From: Collybia mongolica
Taxonomy: Eukaryota > Basidiomycota > Agaricomycetes > Agaricales > Clitocybaceae
NCBI GenBank assembly: GCA_013420905.1
Contig: JAAXNY010000010.1
Span: 1,674,001-1,738,000 of the forward strand
DNA: 64,000 nt
Direction of reading: 5' to 3'
Part shown: in pieces, positions 33,717-43,791 of the stretch
How the letters are laid out: each line of letters starts with the position of its first letter
Numbering within the stretch: position 1 is the stretch's first letter
Program-made: the position numbers and the translations under genes
Notes under the pieces: model-generated
The model's database searches: none
What the model saw: the letters and a program-made list of their open reading frames with translations, nothing else
What the model was told of the DNA's origin: nothing

Positions 33717-34255
33717 ACGGATGGAGGAAACTGAAAATAAGGTTGTCTCGGGGGTCGAAAATGACATGGCCCCTACAATATCTATCCTGCAATACACATG
33801 GGTTACTCTCGCCTTAGCGATGTATAATGCAATCACTCTCTGCCGCGGATATGAGATTAAAGTTCAATCAAATCCAAGATTCATCCATTTACCTACTCCT
33901 ATGGATTCCTACTTCAATCCCTTGATATACCATTTGACAATCTCCCATCTACAGTGGATCTCCGTCAGACTGTTCGTAGACCAAGAAATGCACACAGTGC
34001 CGTTGATCACATCCGCTCAGCTCCCGTTGTCTGATGATCACCGCTGAAATATGATCAGATGTTTACAACATGGTACGCTCTGCTCCTGACCGCACACGTC
34101 TAATGAACCGCAACTAAGCTTTCTCAGTTGCCAAATAATATAGATTTTGTACTCCACCGCATCACCCGAATTGATGATTTGATTGATCACCTACCGAAGC
34201 ACTCCAGGGCTACTCAAAAAGGACAGTGTTCCGCGCAGACTGTCAAGTGACACTA
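33717..34255. other. Intergenic region between convergent USB1 and a small unknown gene
   Basis: This is the 3' flank of both neighbours. No coding frame with support was seen. Confidence 0.6.
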
Positions 34256-34676
34256 TTACAGTTGTTTTCTGGGGCTTCCTATTATTTCAATGGTGTGCTG
34301 GTTCTGTGGCACATCAGGGTGTTTCTTGAGAACTGTCCAAGGTCTAAAATCGTCATCTAATCTGGGCCCCCATTCAATGAAATTGTGGCGTGCAGCATAA
34401 AGTGTCGGTCTGTCCCCGATTTCCTTCTTCACCGGGAGCGGCCTAAAGACAGGGTTAATCTGACATACACATTATAGAATTAACGTGAGATCCGTGGGCT
34501 TGGGCGCGTCACAGCGCTATCTCGAGGCTGTGACCAAGAGCTGTAGATAGGTTGTCAGCGGGACTGATTCCGACCATCAAATCTACGTGATTAATAACTT
34601 GGATGATATAACGACGTATATCAGCTCGGTGACTAGCTGCAAGGCCCGGCAGATCCTGTTGTGAATGGCAGGTCAT
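34256..34676 (-). CDS. Small protein of unknown function
   Basis: Two minus-strand pieces look coding. The first, from ATG 34,676, gives MTCHSQQDLPGLAAS ... RRYIIQVINHVDLMVGIS. The second, ending at TAA 34,256-34,258, gives INPVFRPLPVKKEIGDRPTL, then LYAARHNFIEWGPRLDDDF and a C-terminal GSPRKQL. A GTCAG acceptor precedes the second piece at about 34,461; the donor is uncertain (a phase-matching GT follows the Met codon of VDLM). The protein would be about 115-125 residues, without a recognised domain or membrane segment. It could also be the 3' end of a longer gene whose 5' exons I missed. Confidence 0.45.
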
Positions 34677-37600
34677 TTCAGTACATGTCTATCAACTTGA
34701 CGATCGAAACGAGTTCCACAAATCAAAGAGTTCCACATTGTCTCTTACTTGTGTACCATCGACTCCAATGGACTTACAAAATATTATGCACGGGCCTTTG
34801 CGTTCGTCCTTGGGAGTGTCAATTCTCCTCGGTGACGGAGGGCGGGTACATTACAAGAACACAACACAATTACTTCCTTCTTCCGACCACCCCTCATAGA
34901 CCGACCTGGGATACAGTGCTTCTTCATACCCGTATGCACTCATATTCTCAGCTTCTTGGGGGCCTGGGAACTCCACAGGGACCAGGTAAACTCTGCACCC
35001 TCCCATGATCTACAGTCCAAATCAAGAGAAGCAGAAGGAACACATAAATTTGCTAACATTGATTATGATCTCCAACATTGAACCAAATCGCCAGATCTGC
35101 ATGGTTCCTTCCACTTACTTCTGTCACAAGAGGGGTATCTGTCAGGGACCAGGGGCAACGGCCCACTCTTCTCCCCTCTATGGTTCCCACTCTTCCTTCG
35201 TACTGAAATCTCCAGGCCCCCTTCTGTCTAGGATTACTTTGGATCGCCTCCGGGGTAATTGAGGAGTTGTTCTAGGGGGCAAGCACTGGGAGATCTTCAA
35301 AACTTATCCTGTTATCTTGTCGATCCACCAGTATTATTAATGCCCCACCGAAGGCGCGCATCAAACACTAATTATTAGCCACTCCGAGGGTTCCCCGGCC
35401 CCTGTTTAATTCAAAGCAGATCTCGCTCGACCTAGTTGCTTTGTTCCCTTCGCCCAATTCCTCCCACCCACCCCCACGTCAGATCACCTCGTCACAGAGC
35501 TTCTTTTGTTTCGGATCCTTCATGAACGCAACGAGCTGGCTTGGGAGGGGGTTTGAGGTTCAGTAGCTCGGTTCTGTCTCGCCGAACGCCTGAAAGTAAC
35601 TCCAAATTCAGCCAGAGATTGACAATCTCTGGTGTTAATTTACACTTGCATAAGTGCAACAATTAGTGGAGGGTCAAATGGAGGAAAATGCTCCCGTCCA
35701 TGTCGCCCAGAATCTCCGGTCACTCGACACGTCGTGGCGATCACGACATGTGCCACTCGCCGCCGGTTATCATGACGATTAGATACAGGCTCTACGAGAT
35801 CGTCTTCAAGCCTTCATCATTGTTATTTATCTTGCCTAAAGCTGAAGGCACTGTAACACCGCCGATGATAACACCTATCGTGCTCACGTCCTAATGCTTA
35901 TTCCGAACCATAATTATGGGTAAATTGCAAACATCACTAACGCTCCCAAAACTTCAGGCGAATCTCGATAAATTGGGCGATATTTCTGGGCGCACCTACC
36001 TGAAGTCTGCGTTTGTACATGAGCTATGTGATATCCCCCTATACCAGGTATCGTTTAGCTGTCAAAAGCTCAGCAACCTGTACTCATATGTGAATCAGCC
36101 CCGTGCATATCCACAATTCCGCCGCCCAGCGCGCGACTTCTACCCGAGGACCTGAGAATCGATCACCCAAAGAATTTACCCCAATACCACCCTCGTGAAT
36201 AAGGATGGAGTGATCGGAATTCTGATACTGTAGACTCAGTCCAGAGCCGACGTCACCCCCTAATACCCACTTGTCAAGGCGATCCCAACCTTCCCGAAGA
36301 ATGACATGCACCACAATCCTCTTCTTTGTCAGGCTAACAGTGTTACACTGCCACCTATCTCAGCCGTCGCTTTGCCCGTCGCGTAATTTGAAGGCCATAT
36401 CTGTTCCGACACAACTCTGATAGTCGACGTTGGGGGGGAGATCAGACAATGTCCATGCTGTCATGTAGTTTTGTCGCCCAATGATCGCTGATCATCCCTT
36501 ATGTCGTTCTGAGTGACGGACCCTTCTACATAACCTCCGACTTTCCTGCCTTTCGCATTACCGGGTCGCTAAATATATGGGTCTAGTCTCATGTGCAGTG
36601 AAGACTCCATCTTACCTGGTATTCTGTTGATGTCAGATCCCACCTACTCTGCGACGTATCACTGCGTCCTCAGGCTGGTGGCCGTGTTACCGATCCTCGA
36701 AGACGTATCCCCTCCAATACAGCTCTTCTCTCCCTCTGGAGACATGAGAATTAACTCTAGTTTTAGAGGACGTGTTCTACTACGTCCACCCGAGGGTCCA
36801 GCTTCAAGATTCGGGCACATCCCGGTCTCCACAAAGCGTCAATTAAGAGCGCCCAAGCAATCCGTCGTTCTATGAGTACATGAAATGAACTTGCGTCCTC
36901 GGCTAGATTGGCGTCATGTCCACCATTTTTGACCTCTCCAAGTACTAACAGTGTCCTTTACATTGAGTATTCTTCAACAGCCCATCCAGAACGACGTCAC
37001 GTGACACTATAATGTATATCAGTCGCTGCACCATGTACTACAAAGAGCGTCTACACGCGGTCACTAGCCATTAGCCGCACATCACCTCGGGTTCTCACAT
37101 ACTTTCACAAAGATTCTGACAAGGACCCCCGTTAACCACGTCCTATCTACCCGAGCGGCTCCCATTGGCTGACGAGCAAACAATGATGATGATCCCCTCG
37201 TTCGAAAGAGGCACGTAGATCCAACATCAAAACTCTCCATAAATATGGTCCCCGGAAAGGTACTTGTTGGAAGCGGAGTTGGATCCCGACTTGTGTGTAG
37301 GGTTGATGATTGCTTAATGTTGGTTCTCTGGTGCCTCTGGATAAACTGGCTTTCAATGAAGGCTAGGCAAAACATTTTGACATTCTAGTATCCCCGTACT
37401 GGCTTGGCGGGTCCTTGGCGCATGGGCATTCTCCAACGCACCCCCTAGCCTCTACCCCTCAAAATGTCCCGCGGGCATCCTCAGGCCCCGTCCGTCCAGG
37501 GCATGTTTCAATATCTTGTAAAAAGGCCCGTGGCGGGTGCCCCCGACAAGCGAGGATGTTTGCCTTACGAGCGCCTTGCAGACACCCCACCTAGACCCAG

Positions 37601-39318
37601 GGGCGGACAGGGAAATCGCAATGTTCCATACACCCACCGGTTCCATTTGATTCCAGTGCGACGCATCCGTCTGGACTTCATGTCAATGCGTGCCGCCGCT
37701 AGCCGTCTATCTTAACAATAACACGTCGAACATAGGGTGTGTGTGATAGCCCATCCCGCAGAGCTCAGCGAGAGTCCTTAACATCAATATACGCCATGGT
37801 GCCTTGCACATGGCAGGCTTTCCCGCCGGCTGGCTTCTTTGCTTCCTTCCTTCGAGGTCGGACCAGATGTCTCCATCTTAAAGCCGTGACTTCGTCGCCG
37901 CCAATTTTCTGGGAAGTATAATAGACATCAGTGTTTCGTGGGACCCTGGTACCCCCTACTGGATAAACACAACACGTCTGAGCTGATGTACGAGAAAAGG
38001 TATCTATCATTTTGAACGGCATGTTTTGATGTTTTTGTTTGTTTCGATCTTGCAAACCAGTACTTTCTTTATCTTCAGGTCTCGCTTTTATTTAACAAGT
38101 GTTCTGTGGGCGTCGCGATTTCTGCTGGGAATCACCGCACCAGAAAAAAATAGTAGTGCTCCGCGGATTTCTACGATTATTTGATGAGCTTCAAGTTTTT
38201 TTAATAACTTTGTGATGTTCACACCAGAATTGGTTTGTAATGAAGGGTGGTAATCTTTTTCTCGGCTTGTTTCGAACTTTATCGCTGCGAGTGATGGACA
38301 TTCACTATATAGAACTCCCATTGTCTACAGACTATAATATTCTCATCATCACAGCCACAGCACGGGAGTAGGCCCCAAGCCTCCGTTCCTATGCGGAGGG
38401 ATATCCGTACTGGGGGTAGAACAAGTTCCAAGAATTAATCATGATGGTAAATATAGGTCTCCAATTGTGACATCTGGAGCAAATCCTATGATAGGCAACT
38501 GAGTGATTATTTACTCTTGAAAGCAGGTGGGGGGAGAGATAAAAATCTACACGCCCCCGTCCAAGAATACCGTGACAGTGTGGGAAGGCGCCCCAGATCA
38601 GGTGTGGGGAAAACAGGCCATGGCTGGTTTCATTGTGATCGCTTACTGGAGGATAGCAGGTATACTAAATATAGGAATTTCTTTGATAAGGGCTTTGCTC
38701 ACTGATGCGCCGGGATATGACGCTGGGTGTCTAATGCAGCGCGAGGGGGTGAAATCCGTGGTTTCAAGTAACGATAGTGTTTTGCTGGTATTTTTTTTGT
38801 TTAGGGGTGATCGCAAAACATCATAGTTGAGATGGCCATCTTTACTACCAACTGCGTCGGGTGGACGACCGCAGAGTTGTGGTAAAGATAAGCTCGGCAG
38901 GATGCTGTGCTTGTGGAAAGAGTGCTGGTCGTCCAAGACGATACGCGTGATGTGCGATCTGACGCTTTGTCCCATCAAAGTTCACATGCTCGTGCGGCGT
39001 GAGGGAAATAGATCTACGGTTGTTTTGAGCACAGTAGCATTTTTTATTTACGTTTGACGTCGCCGAAAAGGCCCAAAGTGAATGTACCTATCCTTGTTGA
39101 CAACTGTGTCGGGTGGACTATCCCAGGCCTGTGGCAATAATATACTGACAGAACGCTGTGTTTATGGGTGGCACCTGAGAGGACACGTCTCGAATGATGT
39201 GCAATTTAACCTTTCGTGCATTCAAAATTTGACGTACCCCAGGTTTGTTTATTCAGCAGGAATCCCAAATTGTGGGCGAGGGACCGAAAAAGGAAAAAAT
39301 TGAAACTTGTGTGTGGGT
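34677..39318. other. 4.6-kb gene-poor region
   Basis: Only short frames occur on both strands, with none showing a domain or consistent splicing. Candidates I could not support are 35,916-36,155 (+, 79 residues), 36,591-36,875 (+, 94 residues) and 37,765-38,055 (-, 96 residues). CpG frequency is normal, unlike the transposon island, so this is not the same kind of decayed repeat DNA. The last 500 bp hold a diverged direct repeat. Confidence 0.55.
38828..39240 (+). repeat. Two diverged direct repeats of about 165 bp
   Basis: Segments at about 38,828-38,990 and 39,076-39,240 share blocks in the same order: CAACTGCGTCGGGTGGAC / CAACTGTGTCGGGTGGAC, then GTGGTAA / GTGGCAA, CGGCAGGATGCTGTG / TGACAGAACGCTGTG, and GATGTGCGATCTGACGCTTT / GATGTGCAATTTAACCTTTC. 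They lie just downstream of the METTL25-like gene. Confidence 0.6.
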
Positions 39319-40665
39319 TCAAGAAAGTGGTGCGGGTGCTACGACGAGCGCGGTGTTCCTCCCGCTGCCGGTCGCCTGGTCGAACAAATTGATGGCCTCG
39401 GCCTCCATACGGCGATGCTGCTGGACCCGATCGGGGGAGATATGTTTGTTCACCTCCGCGTCCTTGAGGGCAGCACGAATCCAGGCGACGCGGTCGAGGA
39501 TTATGAGGCTCTCGATGACAGGGCCAAGGAGGCAGCGGAGGACGTGTAGGACCTCGAGACGTCGCTCGAGGAGCGGGTGGCGGCCTTGGCTGCTGTTGTT
39601 CGCGGCGGCCGTGACAAAGTCGACGCCAACCTTGGCACTGGCAGCGGCGAGGAAGGCGGGCCAAGAGTGGTACGCTGCATCGCGGAGGCGGCCGAGGCGC
39701 TGCATGGTGGGGGTGCTGCCGGTGCCGGGGTGCGCGCTGGTGGCTGACTGGCTAGGATTCAGGTCGGCGTAGAGGCGAGCGAGGAGAGCGCGCCAGACGA
39801 CCTTGCGGAGGGAGAGGGTGGCTGCGGCGAGGTTGGCAGACCAGTGTGCGGGGACCTGTGCGGCGAGGTGGTAGGCAGCGGGGGGGAGGGGCGGTAGGGG
39901 AGAGGGGAGGGTGGCGAGGGGGAAGTCATGGGGTTGGAGGAGATTATAGCAGCAACCGACTGCAACGAGGGCGAGGGGCGTCCAGAGGGGGGAGGGGGCA
40001 GCGTGTGCGCGGAGAAAGGCGCGGAGAATGTCCGGAGTGAGGGAACCGCAGGCGTGCAGGGCAACAAAAAGGACGGGGACAGGGTTAGGGTTAGCATTGG
40101 CTAATAGCGTGGTGGGGATCCAGTCGTCTATGGCGTGGAGGAGGGTGTGTTCTGTGATATGGAGGGTGCGGTGGGTGATGTGGGGAGTGGATGCACGTGA
40201 CTGTGCGCCGATGGTCTGTGCATGGTCGGCGTCGAGGGCGAGGGTGTGGGCGCGGAGATGGGCATGGAGGGCGCGAGTGACGTAGCCCTGGCCAGCACCG
40301 ATGTCGACGATGCGGAGATGGGCGGGATCGAGGGCGGGAAAGCGGGTGGAGAGTAGATGGGCGACGTAGTCGGTCATGCGCGTGACCTCGTGGTGTTTTT
40401 TGGGGGACATGGCGTGGGGAGAGTGGGGGACGAGGGGCTCAACGGCGATGGGGTCACGGGGCAGCTGGACGGCGGCAATGCGTTCGAGGAGGGCATTCAA
40501 GTCGGGGTGCTCGGCCAAGTGCAGCCATTGGGGGGGGCTCTGCAGCCACCACGACGACCATTCCGGTGGGGCAGCGAATGTTGTGGCAGCAGCATCGTTG
40601 GGGTGTATGCGCAGTAGCTGCTGCACATCCGCTTGCGCCAACAGTTGGCAGATGGCCGTCGTCAT
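39319..40665 (-). CDS. METTL25/RRNAD1-like methyltransferase domain protein
   Basis: A single-exon 448-residue protein with a Rossmann-type methyltransferase fold. The SPKKHHEV block (residues 87-94) precedes the AdoMet-binding motif I, RIVDIGAGQGYVTRAL (118-133). Then follow LALDAD, VALHACGSLTPDI (201-213) and VAVGCCYNLL (234-243), the set of motifs that marks the METTL25/RRNAD1 family. The C-terminal part is helical and ends in a basic segment. Human METTL25 family members are linked to histidine methylation of ribosomal protein; whether this fungal protein does the same is open. The gene is very GC-rich and intronless, unlike its neighbours. It shares a 116-bp promoter with the P450 gene. 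Confidence 0.85.
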   Translation of the reverse strand: MTTAICQLLAQADVQQLLRIHPNDAAATTFAAPPEWSSWWLQSPPQWLHLAEHPDLNALLERIAAVQLPRDPIAVEPLVPHSPHAMSPKKHHEVTRMTDYVAHLLSTRFPALDPAHLRIVDIGAGQGYVTRALHAHLRAHTLALDADHAQTIGAQSRASTPHITHRTLHITEHTLLHAIDDWIPTTLLANANPNPVPVLFVALHACGSLTPDILRAFLRAHAAPSPLWTPLALVAVGCCYNLLQPHDFPLATLPSPLPPLPPAAYHLAAQVPAHWSANLAAATLSLRKVVWRALLARLYADLNPSQSATSAHPGTGSTPTMQRLGRLRDAAYHSWPAFLAAASAKVGVDFVTAAANNSSQGRHPLLERRLEVLHVLRCLLGPVIESLIILDRVAWIRAALKDAEVNKHISPDRVQQHRRMEAEAINLFDQATGSGRNTALVVAPAPLS

Positions 40666-40781
40666 CCTGCACAGTCACAGTCACAGTCACCCTCTGCTAT
40701 TTGAGTCTGTTGTTCGGTGTTCTCGGACAAATCGTGCCAGTATTTCACTTGACAAGTGATGGCGACGACCGAATCTGTGCC
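40666..40781. promoter_or_regulatory. 116-bp bidirectional promoter with ACAGTC repeats
   Basis: It separates the start codons of the METTL25-like gene (-) and the P450 gene (+). It contains three tandem ACAGTC hexamers (40,671-40,690), only a few bases upstream of the METTL25-like ATG. A TTGAGT/TGTTG-rich AT stretch follows. No TATA box is obvious. Confidence 0.65.
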
Positions 40782-43700
40782 ATGTCTTTCCTTCACCCAT
40801 CCCTCCTCCTCGTTGCCCTCCCCACCGCCCTCATATACTTCCTCGTTGGCCCCTTCCTCTCCCTCCTCTTCCGCCAGCGCTCCTCTCCCCTCCGCCACCT
40901 CCCCGGCCCTCCCTCTCCCTCCTTTTTCATGGGCAACCTGGCCGAGATGCACGACCAGGAGAACAACGGCCTCGTCGCCCGATGGGAGCACCACTATGGC
41001 CATTCTTTTGTCTATCGTGGCTTCATCGGTGGCTGCCGTCTCATGACCACCGATCCCGTCGCTGTCGCCCATATTCTTGCACATGCCTACGACTACCCAA
41101 AGCCTGACTTTGTTCGCGACTCCCTCGCCACCATGGCTGCAGGCCACGATGGTCTCCTCACCGTCGAGGGCGAACACCACCGCCGCCAGCGCAAGATCCT
41201 CGCCCCCGCCTTTACATCGATCCACATCAAGTCTCTCGCACCCATCTTCTGGTCCAAAGCCACCCACGTGTGTCCTCTCCATACACCCCAGCCCCCACCC
41301 CTGACCCTCCCTCCCAATAGCTGCGTGATATCTGGCTCGCACAGGTAGACGCCGCTCCGGTACATCCCACCCGCATCGATGCTCTCGCCTGGCTAGCTCG
41401 GGCTACTCTCGATGTTATCGGCCTTGCCGGGTTTGGCTACACCTTCAACTCCCTTACTCATGCTGACAACGAACTTGCCGAAGCCTTTGGTGTCATCTTT
41501 TCCACCGCCCGCAAGTTCCGTGTCATAACCATCCTCCAGGTCTGGTTTCCCGTCCTCCGCCGATTCGTGAGTCCTCCCCCCCCCCCCCCCCAATGCACCT
41601 CACTGCACTGCCCTGACTTTTGTTTTTCCCACAGCGCAGGAATAACGCAGCCATGGCCGCTGCCAACGCTACCATGCGCCGCATCGGCACCCAACTCATC
41701 GAGCAGAAGCGCATACACATCGCCTCCGAACAGAGCAGCATGGACGACATCGACAGTCACAAGGCTACCCTTGGCCGCGATCTCCTCAGCGTCCTCAGTA
41801 AGCCCTCTTCTCCCACACCTACGCACCGCTCACCCTCCCTGCCCCAACTCAGTCCGCTCAAACAACGCCTCTGCTCCATCACAGCAAATGTCCACCAACG
41901 AAGTCCTCTGTCAGATCTCGACTTTCATCGCTGCGGGGCATGAAACCACCGCGTCTGCCCTCACATGGTGCCTCTACGCCCTGGCGCGGGACACACGCGT
42001 CCAGACCCGGCTACGGGGGGCCCTGCGGGAGATCACCAGGGACGGAGCAGGAATAGGAGTGGACGAGTGGGACGAGGAGGTGGCAGAACGCGTGGGGCGG
42101 TGTGACTATCTAGACTGGGTCGTGCGGGAAGCGCTGCGCGTGCACGCGCCAGTCACGAACACGATGCGGGTGTGTATGCGCGATGTCGATGAGATCCCCG
42201 TGAGACATGGGGAGGGAGAGAAGGGGCAGCGTGAGGGCGGATACGTGGATAAGCATGGCGTGCGCCGGTGGAGTATTCGTGTGAAACGAGGTGACATCAT
42301 CTCGATCCCGATCCAGGCGATCAACAAGAGCAAAGACCTCTGGGGCGAGGACGCGTTGGAGTTTAGGTACGTCTGGGCGCTCCCCCTTTATCGTTTTTGA
42401 CTTGTTGCTGATCCTCTCCGCCAACACAGGCCCGAGCGCTGGGCCGCCCCGCCTGCGAGTGCGCGCGCAATCCCGGGGCTCTACGCGCACACATTGACGT
42501 TCCTGAACGGCAACCCGAGCCCTGCTGGTGGGAATAGGGCGTGTATTGGGTGGCGCTTTGCCTTGCTGGAGTGAGTGTCTTGTTTCTCAAAGGGGTTCTG
42601 TTGGTCCCGTTCCCTATGTGAACGAGTTGGAAATGGAAATAGGGCCGAGTGCGCAGATTGGCTTGTAGGCACGACCCGCAGTTGAGACGTGACGGGAATG
42701 TCGGGGAACAAGGGGTGGTACATTTACCCCCCCCCCGAGTTGCCCATCCTTCCTTATCTACTGTCGCTCGCCTTTCTCTTGCTAAACTACCGTTTCTTGC
42801 CGCAGGATCAAAATTTTCCTCTATGTATTGTTACGTGACGTCGAGTTCGGGATGGATTCGGGTTTGGTTGTTGAGAAAAAGGTCAAGTGAGTGGTCTATT
42901 TTTATCTCGAGACATGTTTGCTTCGCAAGTTTTTCTTCTCCTTCTGTGTTTCTTTTCGGTGTTGGCGATGGCTTGGTGTTACCCCTCTGCTTGCATCAAG
43001 CTCTGCGTTTTCCTCGATTTCTCCTCGCCCCTCCCACCATGCCCGGCACACTCCTTCCACCGTTGTCCTTGTTTATGCACTAGCATCATCTCGACTTCTT
43101 CCTCAGCCCCATGTCTTCCGCCTCCGAGCCCCTTCTCCGGTGATAGAATCCATCCATCGCAAGGCCTTCTTTGATCGGCGCTAATCCCCCTATGATCAGT
43201 AGTCGCCTATACTGATCGATGGTCGTCCATTGCTGATGGAAATGCACCTAAATCTATTCCATTGCTCCATATACCCCTTTCCTCATATCGCAGCTTCACA
43301 ATCACGGCCTTGCAGTAGCTCCTAAAAAAACAATTCCCTGTCTAACGGGGGTGCGCCACTCCTATTCCATCACACTTTGTATCATCATCTCTTCTCATAC
43401 CGCGTCTCAAATCATCTCGTCTCATCCACATTGCCTTCCCCTACCCTGTTGGCTCTTGAATGTCTGTTGCTTCTATCTTGGTCCTCGGGCACACAGCCTT
43501 CCGGATCTTTGGCTTCTATTCGTTCTGTTCGCCTCCCTGATGTTCCCATCGCCTTCCATTGCGCCGTGTGCGCATTCCTCCTGTTTTCTGAGCCCTGAGC
43601 TCTGTTTTTTTTTTGTTGCTGTTCCCCGTTTCCCATGCATCTCGTTATGCCGAAATGCTTGCTAACCAGCTCTCTTCCCTCCCCCCCTCAGCGTTGTCAC

Positions 43701-43791
43701 CCGGCCCTTCGTCAAATCAGAACCGCACCTAGGGAATCAGATGCCTCTCAATATCCGCCGTGCCGTCACCGTGCCCATGGGCCCGTTATGA
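40782..43791 (+). CDS. Cytochrome P450 monooxygenase
   Basis: A membrane-anchored haem monooxygenase of the ER; the substrate is unknown. Seven exons give 576 residues in one frame: 40782-41267, 41321-41566, 41635-41797, 41853-42366, 42430-42570, 42806-42886 and 43692-43791. The N-terminal anchor is LLLVALPTALIYFLVGP with a proline-rich hinge (LPGPPSPS). The I-helix has AGHETTA, the K-helix REALR (E-x-x-R), and PERW is split by an intron. The haem loop is PAGGNRACIG, with the Cys ligand at about residue 508; the usual Phe of FxxGxRxCxG is Pro here. The last intron is about 805 bp, far longer than the others, but the final exon (VVTRPFVKSEPHLG) restores the frame and a family-like C-terminus. 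Confidence 0.9.

Noticed and set aside
39846..41366. Several long frames antisense or out of frame to the METTL25-like and P450 genes
   Set aside because: They are by-products of GC-rich coding DNA with few stops; their composition (long Arg, Gly or Pro runs) is not protein-like.
42887..43691. A small RNA gene hosted in the long P450 intron
   Set aside because: I looked for box C/D-like pairs (TGATG/CTGA) and saw only isolated matches without a paired arrangement.
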